A stretch of 64,000 nt of DNA. Source: an uncultured Woeseia sp. (lineage in GTDB: Bacteria > Pseudomonadota > Gammaproteobacteria > Steroidobacterales > Woeseiaceae). Both the position numbers and the translations under genes were made by a program. Positions 42,217 through 49,493 of the stretch are shown here, piece after piece. The stretch spans positions 14,746 through 78,745 of the forward strand of contig CALALV010000138.1 of NCBI GenBank assembly GCA_937925605.1. Reading direction: 5' to 3'. The notes under the pieces were generated by a model. The model did no database searches. It was not told where the DNA came from and was given only the letters and a program-made list of their open reading frames with translations. How positions within the stretch are numbered: position 1 is the stretch's first letter; the number at the start of each line of letters is the position of its first letter.

Positions 42217-44743
42217 ACGGACAGAGCGAACGGATCAGGTGCGATTCGACCGCGGCGTCCATCCAGTAGTAGGTATCGTCGTCGCTGAAGTAGTAGTAGG
42301 TCGTGTCGTTCGGCAGCAGCAGCACCGTGATGCCGCCGTAGCCGGACATGAACGGCACCCACAGCTCGCCGGAGCAGCCGACGTTCGAGCTGATCTCGTG
42401 GGCCCAGAAGCCGTTGTTGTACTTGTAGTCGGTCAGCGGATCGAGGCCGCGGTCGGACGGGTTGCGCTGCATCGCGGCGTCCAGCTCGGCCGCGTCCAGC
42501 ATCGGCGTGCCGTTGATGTGCCCGTCGTCGACGTTCAGGAAGGTCGCGAGCTTGGCGACGTCGTCGCGCAGGAAGGTGAGCCCCCAGCCGGTGAACGGCT
42601 GTGCGATCGGGTCGTAGGTCCGGCGTGAGACCTCGCTGGTCTTGCTGAGCCCCAGCGGCCGCCACATCTCCGCGACGACCGTGTCCGCGAACACGTCCTT
42701 GCCCGAACCCTCGAGCGCCTTGACGTCGGCGTTCATCGCCGTGCCGAGGATGTAGGTGTCCGACGTGTGGTAGACCCAGGTCGTGCCCGGCGCAGCCTTG
42801 CGCGGGTACTCCGTGCAGCTGTAGCTGATCTTGCTGGCATGGTCTTCCGGCAGGAACAGGTCGTTCGTGTGGCTCGCGCCCTCGTCGCCCATGTAGCTCG
42901 CCAGCTTGTAGTTGCCGGTGCCCATGTCGATGACGTTGCCGTAGGTCACGTCGCCCCAGTTGCCGTCGGCGGCACACTCGGGCACGCGCGGCGCGACCGT
43001 GTTGTTCATGAAGCCCGGATATTTCTTTTCGAGGCGCATCAACGCTGCGCCGGCGAACACGGTCTTGGCCGTGGAATAGGACGGCACCGTCAGCGAGTCG
43101 CAGTACGGGTGCGTGCCCCAGCGCGTATTGCAGCCGCCGACGTAGTGGGTGCCGTCGATGACGAAACCGTAAATGGTCATGTGCGCCGGGTCGGTCTCGG
43201 CAGCGCTGCCGAACTGGCTCGGGTCGCTGCCCGAGTAGTCGTTGGCGAGCTCGGCGATCGGCTTGACCGGCATGCGGCCGTTGACCTCGGCCTGGTGGTC
43301 GGCCTTCAGCGCGGCGGCGCCCGCCACGGCGCCGGGCGCGTAGCTCGCGCCGAGCAGGCCCCACATGTCGAACTTGAAGTACAGGCAGGTCTCGCTCGAC
43401 ACCTGGTAGGCCAGCTTCGAGACCGAGCCGTCGTCCTTGAACAGGAAGGTCATCAGGCCGTTGTGCTGGCAGTTCGCGTTCTTCTGGTGCAGCGAGAACG
43501 GGATCGCGGCGCGGCTGTAGCCGTTGTCGCCATTCTCCTGCCAGACGCGCCCGGGCTCGAGGATGTATTCCCACTCGGGATGCGACGCGGGGATCGAGCC
43601 CCGGGTCGCCGGGACGAGGTGCGTGCCGGTCTGCACGAACTCGAAGTCGAACTCGGGCAGGTGCTTGCGCGTCGTATCGGCATTGCCGGTGTAGCGGAAG
43701 GTGTCCTTGATCTCGTCGAAGTCGCCGCCGGTCGCCTCGCCGGTGAGCGTGAGCCGGCCCTCGAAGTTGTTGACCGGCTGCGCGGCCTCCGCCGGCACGC
43801 CGTAGGCCGAGACGTCGACGCGGCTGCCGGGGTCGCTGCCGCCGGTCAGGAACGCGTAGTCGAGTTCGCTCCGGCTGACGTTGCCGTTGCCCGAGAGCGG
43901 ATCGAAGTCGTCGACCGTGCCGCCGCCCGGCTCGGTGCCGGTGCCGTCGACGCCGACCGCGACGGTCGCCTCGTCGGGATCGTTCGACGGGATGTTCAGC
44001 GTGTCGCTGGCGTAGCCGGTGGCGGTCGGCGAGAAGCGCAGCGTGACGTTGCAGCTGCCGGAGGCGCCGACGGTCTGCCCGGAACAGGCGTCGCTGACGA
44101 TGCTGAACGGGGCGGCGAGGCCGGACAGCGTGCCGATCACGAGGTCGGCGCTGCCCGTGTTCGAGATCGTCAGGCTGTGGTCCGCGCTCGTGTTGATGTC
44201 GACGTTGCCGAAACTGCCGGAACCGCTGACGTCGATGTCGGGCTCCGGGTTCGTGCCGCCCTGCGTGCCGGACACGCTGACGCTGTCGCCGTAGCAGTAG
44301 TCGCCGGCGTGCGCACCGGTCGAGCGGAAGCGCAGCTTCAGGTTCGCGTTGTCGTCCGCGCCCGCGGGCGACGCGCTGCCCTGGTAGAAGGTGCCGTCGT
44401 CGCTGCCGTTCTGCACCAGCACGACCGTGGTCCAGGCCTGGCCGCCGTCGGTCGAGACCTCGGCGTAGCAGTCGTCGCCGTTCTCGAGCGAAGTCGCGGC
44501 CAGGTTCATCGTGATGCTGACCGCGCTGTAGCCGGCGGTCGAGACCGTGACGGTTGCGTTGGCGGTCTGTTTGAGCCTCAGCGAATACTGGCCGATGGCC
44601 TGCAGCGAGGTGATGCTGACGTCACCGCTGGTCGCCCAGCCGGCGGCGTCGCCGTCTTCGAAGTCGTCCTGGAAAATCGTGTCGGCCTGGGCGCCGCCGC
44701 AGAGGACGAACAGCAGTCCGAACGTGGCAATCGTGCGCATCAT
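42215..44743 (-). CDS. Large secreted beta-lactamase-fold serine hydrolase with N-terminal adhesion-like domains
   Basis: 842 residues from ATG 44743, with GGGGGGAA upstream. Signal peptide to about residue 20. Residues ~22-155 are a galactose-binding-like sandwich (QDDFEDGDAAGW...GQYSLRLKQTANA), then an ASPM/choice-of-anchor-D Ig-like domain (PDIDVSGSGSFGNVDINTSADHSLTISN is the typical pattern, quoted in part: FGNVDINTSADHSLTISN). From ~560 the penicillin-binding/class-C fold carries Ser-Thr-Ala-Lys (VPSYSTAKTVFAG), the nucleophile motif SxxK. A C-terminal GITVLLLPNDTTYYYFSD ends the fold. Substrate unknown. Confidence 0.85.
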   Translation of the reverse strand: MMRTIATFGLLFVLCGGAQADTIFQDDFEDGDAAGWATSGDVSITSLQAIGQYSLRLKQTANATVTVSTAGYSAVSITMNLAATSLENGDDCYAEVSTDGGQAWTTVVLVQNGSDDGTFYQGSASPAGADDNANLKLRFRSTGAHAGDYCYGDSVSVSGTQGGTNPEPDIDVSGSGSFGNVDINTSADHSLTISNTGSADLVIGTLSGLAAPFSIVSDACSGQTVGASGSCNVTLRFSPTATGYASDTLNIPSNDPDEATVAVGVDGTGTEPGGGTVDDFDPLSGNGNVSRSELDYAFLTGGSDPGSRVDVSAYGVPAEAAQPVNNFEGRLTLTGEATGGDFDEIKDTFRYTGNADTTRKHLPEFDFEFVQTGTHLVPATRGSIPASHPEWEYILEPGRVWQENGDNGYSRAAIPFSLHQKNANCQHNGLMTFLFKDDGSVSKLAYQVSSETCLYFKFDMWGLLGASYAPGAVAGAAALKADHQAEVNGRMPVKPIAELANDYSGSDPSQFGSAAETDPAHMTIYGFVIDGTHYVGGCNTRWGTHPYCDSLTVPSYSTAKTVFAGAALMRLEKKYPGFMNNTVAPRVPECAADGNWGDVTYGNVIDMGTGNYKLASYMGDEGASHTNDLFLPEDHASKISYSCTEYPRKAAPGTTWVYHTSDTYILGTAMNADVKALEGSGKDVFADTVVAEMWRPLGLSKTSEVSRRTYDPIAQPFTGWGLTFLRDDVAKLATFLNVDDGHINGTPMLDAAELDAAMQRNPSDRGLDPLTDYKYNNGFWAHEISSNVGCSGELWVPFMSGYGGITVLLLPNDTTYYYFSDDDTYYWMDAAVESHLIRSLCP

Positions 44744-45063
44744 GTTGGTTCCCCCCGGAGCCGGATTGCGTCGCGGCCGGTGACCCGGCCTGTCTAGAAA
44801 ATAGCGGCGCAGCGGGCGAACGGTAGGGCCAGTTTGCAACGCTGGATGAGTCCAGCCCGTGGGCGAATGTACCCAGGCGAGCCGTTGGCCCGTTGCCCGG
44901 GTTCCCAGGGAATTCCAAGGGAAATCAGCAAGTCATGGTAGTGGCTGAGCTGGCTGCGGGTGCGCCTGCGGAAGTTCCTGCCGTTGATCGAGGGGTGCAA
45001 TTGACGCGACCCGCAGGGGCACTGACACTGCCGTCAACAAGCAGAAAAACCGGGGGGAGTCAC
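44744..45063. other. Divergent promoter region
   Basis: About 320 bp between the secreted serine hydrolase (minus) and the amidohydrolase (plus). It must hold both promoters, but I see no convincing operator, hairpin or small gene. Confidence 0.4.
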
Positions 45064-46350
45064 ATGACGCGCAGAATTCGACTGCAGGTACTCGCAGCGC
45101 TTGCCGCAACCGCGTTGCCGGCCGGCGCCGCACTCGCAGACACGTTCCTGATCACCGCCGAGCGCCTGTTCGATGCCGAGCGCGGCCGCATCACCGGGCC
45201 GGCCCGGGTCCTCGTAGCAGACGGTGTGATCGCGGCGGTCGACCCGGACAACGTTCCTGCCGATGCCCGCGTCATCGCGCTCGGCGATTACACGTTGCTG
45301 CCCGGCCTGATGGACATGCACACGCACGTCAACGGCGACTGGTTCACCGGCGACAACTGGGTCTGGAACCCGGTGCTGGAGACGGCGGCCGACTGGGGCA
45401 TACGCGGCGTCGTCTACGCCGAGAAGACGCTGCTGGCCGGTTTCACGACGATCCGTGACACCGGTGCCTTGCCCGGCTTCCCGGACGTCGCGCTGATGAG
45501 GGCGATCAATTCGGGTTTCGTGCCGGGCCCTGACATGTGGCCGGCCGGGCACTTCATCTCGATCACCGGCGGCCACTGTGACATCACCGGTTTCGCACCC
45601 GGCGTGCTCGAGCTCGGGCCGAAGGACGGCATCGCCGACGGTGTGGACGAGGTCATCAAGGCCGTGCGCTACCAGGCCAAGCACGGCGTCCGGATCATCA
45701 AGGTCTGCGCGACCGGCGGCGTGTTCTCGTTTTCGCAGAACGCGCCGGTCGGTGCGCTGCAGTACTCGCTCGAAGAACTCGAGGCCATCGTGCGCGAGGC
45801 GAACAAGCTCGGTCTCAAGGTCGCGGCGCACGCGCACGGTACCGAGGGCATCAACACTGCCGTGCGTGCCGGCGTCGCGTCGATCGAGCACGGCTCGATC
45901 CTGTCCGACGAGTCCATACGCCTGATGAAACAGCACGGCACCTACCTGGTGCCGAACCTGTACATCAATACGCTGCCGCTTCCGCCCGGCACGCCGCAGG
46001 CAACCGTGGACAAGAACGAGTACCTGAAGCCGCTGGTCAGGCAAAGCCTGATGATGGCCTATCGCGCCGGCGTCAACATGGCGCTCGGCACGGACTCGGG
46101 CGTGTACCCGCACGGGGACAACGGCCGCGAGTTTGCCGCGTTGGTCGCCGAGGGCATCCCGCCTGGGCACGCGCTGAAAATGGCGACCGTGTTCGCGGCC
46201 GACCTGCTCGGCGTGGACGACCGCGGCATCATTGCCGTGGGCAAACGTGCCGATCTCGTCGCCGTGCCGGGCAATCCGCTCGACTCCATCGAGGTGATGG
46301 AGGACGTGCGCTTCGTGATGAAGGAGGGTGTGGTCTACCGGGCGCCCTAG
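45064..46350 (+). CDS. Secreted metal-dependent amidohydrolase (Xaa-Pro dipeptidase / imidazolonepropionase-like)
   Basis: 428 residues from ATG 45064, with GGGGGGAG upstream. Signal peptide to about residue 27 (GAALA). Amidohydrolase-superfamily metal ligands: DMHTHVN (HxH), a Lys in RIIKVCATGG (carbamylated-Lys position), KVAAHAHGTEG, IEHGS and GTDSGVYPHG. The C-terminal small barrel contains ADLVAVPGNPLDS. Such exported members in marine gammaproteobacteria cleave dipeptides or cyclic amides; exact substrate unknown. Confidence 0.94.
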   Translation: MTRRIRLQVLAALAATALPAGAALADTFLITAERLFDAERGRITGPARVLVADGVIAAVDPDNVPADARVIALGDYTLLPGLMDMHTHVNGDWFTGDNWVWNPVLETAADWGIRGVVYAEKTLLAGFTTIRDTGALPGFPDVALMRAINSGFVPGPDMWPAGHFISITGGHCDITGFAPGVLELGPKDGIADGVDEVIKAVRYQAKHGVRIIKVCATGGVFSFSQNAPVGALQYSLEELEAIVREANKLGLKVAAHAHGTEGINTAVRAGVASIEHGSILSDESIRLMKQHGTYLVPNLYINTLPLPPGTPQATVDKNEYLKPLVRQSLMMAYRAGVNMALGTDSGVYPHGDNGREFAALVAEGIPPGHALKMATVFAADLLGVDDRGIIAVGKRADLVAVPGNPLDSIEVMEDVRFVMKEGVVYRAP

Positions 46351-46385
46351 CAGCCTGCAGAAAGACTGCGTTTCCAAGCAGCCAA

Positions 46386-46823
46386 CTAGACGCCGATGTC
46401 CTCGTTCCACAGCCCCGGCTTCGCGGCGATGAACTCGCGCATCATCGCGATGCAGTCCTGGTCGTCGAGAATCTCCAGCTCGACGCCGCGCGAGCGCAGG
46501 TAGTCCTCGGGGCCCTGGAAGGTCCGGTTCTCGCCGACCACGATTCTGGGAATACCGTAGAGCAGGACCGTGCCGCTGCACATGTCGCAAGGCGACAGCG
46601 TCGAGTACAGCACGGCGCGCCGGTAGTCGGCGGCCGCGAGCCGGCCCGCGTTCTCGAGGCAGTCCATCTCCGCGTGCAGCACGGCGCTCGCTTTCTGCAC
46701 GCGCTGGTTGTGCCCGCGGCCGACGATGCTGCCGTCGATAACGAGCACCGAACCTATCGGTATGCCGCCGGCGGCGAGGCCCTTGCGCGCTTCGGCGACG
46801 GCCGCCGCCATGAACTCGTCCAT
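46386..46823 (-). CDS. Cytosine deaminase-like nucleoside deaminase (yeast FCY1 type)
   Basis: 145 residues. Zinc/active-site motifs HAEMDCLENAGR (His-Ala-Glu) and SPCDMCSGTVLLYGIPRIV (PCxxC), followed by GENRTFQGPEDYLRSRGVEL. This block is strikingly like yeast cytosine deaminase, rather than tRNA-specific TadA or the amidohydrolase-type CodA. The reaction would be cytosine to uracil in pyrimidine salvage. Single cytoplasmic domain, normal length. Specificity is inferred from similarity. Confidence 0.92.
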   Translation of the reverse strand: MDEFMAAAVAEARKGLAAGGIPIGSVLVIDGSIVGRGHNQRVQKASAVLHAEMDCLENAGRLAAADYRRAVLYSTLSPCDMCSGTVLLYGIPRIVVGENRTFQGPEDYLRSRGVELEILDDQDCIAMMREFIAAKPGLWNEDIGV

Positions 46824-46852
46824 GTCGTACTCCTGGTTTCCCGGGGCCGAGT

Positions 46853-47302
46853 CTACCGTCCCGCTGCGGTGAGCAGGCGGTCGAGGTTATTGGCGAAGGC
46901 CTGGCGCTCGGCCTGGCCGAGCGCCGGCGGCCCGCCCGTGTTGATGCCACTCGCGCGCAGCGTGTCCATGAAGTCGCGCATGTTGAGGCGCTGGCGGATC
47001 GTCTCCTGCGAATACAGCTCGCCGCGCGGATTCAGCGCCTGTGCCCCTTTTTCCATGACCTCGGCGGCCAGCGGGATGTCGGCAGTGACGACGAGGTCGC
47101 CGGGCTGCACGCGCCTGGCGATCTCGTTGTCCGCGACGTCGAAACCCTTGGGCACCTGCAGCGTGCGGATGACCCGCGAGCCGGGCACGGAGAGCGGCTG
47201 GTTCGCGACCAGCAGCAGCTCGGTCTGCGTGCGCTCGGCGGCGCGGAACAGGATGTCGCGGATGACCGCCGGGCAGGCGTCCGCGTCGACGAGGATCTTC
47301 AT
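46853..47302 (-). CDS. yaiI: YaiI/YqxD (DUF188) family protein
   Basis: 149 residues from ATG 47302 (an ATG 12 bases upstream adds MSPV). KILVDADACPAVIRDILFRA at the start, then DLVVTADIPLAAEVMEKGAQALNPRGELY and the C-terminal GGPPALGQAERQAFANNLDR, all family hallmarks. The fold is PIN-like, suggesting a nuclease relation, but no activity is established. Cytoplasmic. Divergent from the DUF3592 gene. Confidence 0.95.
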   Translation of the reverse strand: MKILVDADACPAVIRDILFRAAERTQTELLLVANQPLSVPGSRVIRTLQVPKGFDVADNEIARRVQPGDLVVTADIPLAAEVMEKGAQALNPRGELYSQETIRQRLNMRDFMDTLRASGINTGGPPALGQAERQAFANNLDRLLTAAGR

Positions 47303-47439
47303 CACCGGACTCATGAACAGTGTGCCGACATCCTGCCACGAACGGACGGGCAGGTTGAAAAATCCGGCGAAAAACTGAAAGGTCGCGACTCCGCCGCGAC
47401 GGGGATACGCTCGCGGAAACGCGCAAGGAGGCAAACGAC

Positions 47440-47934
47440 ATGACCGACTACCTGGCCGACATGTGGCGACTCGCCCTCGACGGTGACAAACAGGGCATCG
47501 TGTTCTTCGCGGCGCTGTATACCGCGATCGCACTGTCCGTTTCCGTCGTCTACCAGTTGCGGGTCCGGGCCTGGCCCAGCACGCGCGGCAAGCTTGTCGA
47601 GGCCAGAGTAAGCAAGTTCGGCGCCACCGACCCGGTGCCGTCGGAGCAGGAGTACGTCGCTTCGGCGCTTTACGAGTACCGAGTCGCCGGCAAGACCTAC
47701 CAGGGCACGCGGGTATCGCCCTGGATACTGGTCGCCTCGCACAACCTGCGCTTCATGCTGGCGCGGCAGCTGCGCGGGTTGCGGCGCCGCGACGGCGACA
47801 CGGTCGACGTCATCTACAAGCCGTCCGATCCCCGCAAGAGCTACCTGCGGCGGCCGGGCATTGCGGGGCTGCTGTTCAGCATTGCGCTCGCCGTGGCTCC
47901 GCTCCTGCTGTACTGGCAGCATTACCACGCCTGA
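47440..47934 (+). CDS. DUF3592 domain membrane protein
   Basis: 164 residues, GGAGG upstream of the ATG. Two transmembrane helices (about 20-40 and 142-160) flank an extracytoplasmic beta domain with the DUF3592 pattern: WPSTRGKLVEARVSKF, ALYEYRVAGKTYQGTRVSP and GDTVDVIYKPSDPRKSYL. Function unknown. Confidence 0.88.
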   Translation: MTDYLADMWRLALDGDKQGIVFFAALYTAIALSVSVVYQLRVRAWPSTRGKLVEARVSKFGATDPVPSEQEYVASALYEYRVAGKTYQGTRVSPWILVASHNLRFMLARQLRGLRRRDGDTVDVIYKPSDPRKSYLRRPGIAGLLFSIALAVAPLLLYWQHYHA

Positions 47935-48031
47935 GGTGGGCTGCCGGGTCGCGCTGTGCCAGCCGGTCCGGGGCCATGCGCGCGACAGGCTGGTGTAGAC
48001 TGCCGGCAGTCAACCGACCGGAGACCAGCGC

Positions 48032-48403
48032 ATGCCCGCATTCATGAAGAACTACGAAGCAGAGACCTACGCCCTGATGCGCATCACGACGGGCTTCCTG
48101 TTCCTGTGCCACGGCGTGGTCAAATTCCAGAACATGGCCGAGGCCGCGCGGCCCTGGCACATCCAGTGGATCGCCGGGCCGGTCGAGCTGGTCGGCGGGG
48201 CGCTGGTCATGCTCGGGCTGTTCACGCGGCCGGCCGCTTTCCTGTGCGCGGGCATGGGCGCCGCGGCCTACTGGGTCGGTCACTTCGGCATGGACAAGTG
48301 GCTGCCGATCATGAACCGCGGCGATGCCGCGGCGCTGTATGCCTTCGTGTTCCTCTACATCGCCGCGAAAGGCACGGGCGCCTGGGGGCTCGGCAAGGAC
48401 TGA
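48032..48403 (+). CDS. DoxX family membrane protein
   Basis: 123 residues, four hydrophobic segments. The family pattern is RITTGFLFLCHGVVKF, then a conserved GPVELVGGALVMLGLFTRPAAFL and MDKWLPIMNRGDAAALYAFVFL. DoxX proteins are linked to quinol oxidation or sulfur and oxidative stress, but small members are functionally undefined. Convergent to the carbonic anhydrase gene, 17 bp apart. Confidence 0.92.
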   Translation: MPAFMKNYEAETYALMRITTGFLFLCHGVVKFQNMAEAARPWHIQWIAGPVELVGGALVMLGLFTRPAAFLCAGMGAAAYWVGHFGMDKWLPIMNRGDAAALYAFVFLYIAAKGTGAWGLGKD

Positions 48404-48420
48404 GGCGCCCGCGCCCGGGC

Positions 48421-49305
48421 TCAGTCGGCGCCCGGCTGCAGCTCCGGCTCGATCGGCGAGAGCAGTTCGGGCGCCGTCACCAGCTGGCGTACTCCGTGCG
48501 ACTTGCTCTCGTTGAAGACGTTGCCCTGCTCCGCCCAGCGGTGCAGTGACGCGACGTCGACGCGTGCACACTGCGGCCGCACGCTCCAGGTCACCTGCAT
48601 CGGCGAGCACTGCGACTGCGTGTAGGACGGCCCGGTCGTCGAGCCCCTGAACACCACCGGCGTGCCCGTGCCGGCCGGCAGCGCGCGCGGCTGGTGCAGG
48701 CCGTCACCGGCGGGCGGTTCGTAGCCGAAGTCGGCGAAATCCAGCGCGTCCGGGTCGTTGACGACGAGGAAGACCTGCGCCTCCACCCGCAGCAGCGGGT
48801 CGTCGCAGCCCTCGGAGAGACAGGACCCGAGTCCCTCGCCGGGAGCGACCGGGCAGGAGCTGTAGACCCAGTGCACCTCGATCGTGTCGCCCGGCTTGAC
48901 GCCGCCGTACGGCCCGTTGCCGTCGAACGGGTCCTCGAGTTCCGCGGCCGTCAGCTCTGCCGCGTCGTTGCAGGCGTAGCCGCCGCTGTCGCTGTCGTTG
49001 ACGAAGACGCTGAAGCCAGGGCCTTTGTGTTCGGCATTCGTATGCGTGTGCAGGTTGCACAGGTTGAGCTCCTCGGCGGCCGGTGCCAGCGGGAACGTGA
49101 CAGGGTTGAGGCCCGCGAGGCTCGTGATATCGCGCGGCGTCTGCGGGCCGGCGTCGAGGCACAGCGGCGGCGACGCGTCGGCGATCGCGGCAGCGGGGGC
49201 CGCGTCGGTCACATCGGCGGCATCGGCGGGCGCGTCGCCGGGAGATCCCTGGCAGGCGGACAGCGTCATCGCGGTGAGCAGGGCAAGGGCAGCGCGGGTG
49301 GTCAT
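48421..49305 (-). CDS. Delta-class carbonic anhydrase lipoprotein
   Basis: 294 residues from ATG 49305, with AGGAGACAG upstream. Lipoprotein signal (TAMTLSAC, Cys18), then an Ala/Asp linker. The catalytic region contains PQTPRDITSLAGLNPVTFPL and LNLCNLHTHTNAEHKGPGFS, with the zinc histidines and Glu typical of the delta class first known from diatoms, and IEVHWVYSSCPV with the third His. Paired cysteines suggest disulfides. It would interconvert CO2 and bicarbonate in the periplasm. Confidence 0.9.
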   Translation of the reverse strand: MTTRAALALLTAMTLSACQGSPGDAPADAADVTDAAPAAAIADASPPLCLDAGPQTPRDITSLAGLNPVTFPLAPAAEELNLCNLHTHTNAEHKGPGFSVFVNDSDSGGYACNDAAELTAAELEDPFDGNGPYGGVKPGDTIEVHWVYSSCPVAPGEGLGSCLSEGCDDPLLRVEAQVFLVVNDPDALDFADFGYEPPAGDGLHQPRALPAGTGTPVVFRGSTTGPSYTQSQCSPMQVTWSVRPQCARVDVASLHRWAEQGNVFNESKSHGVRQLVTAPELLSPIEPELQPGAD

Positions 49306-49493
49306 GTCTGTCTCCTGATTCGGCAGGCTGCCCATGCTAATCGCTGCTTCGCGCGGGTTTGTAACTTTGTGTTTCGCGAGCCTCGCGCGGCCCCAGGCGC
49401 CGGCCGCCCGGTGTGGCTGCCGGCACCATCTGGTACATTCGCGGTCCGGCATCGTTCGCGTGCCGGCACACGACCGCCTACAGGAGTTGAAAA

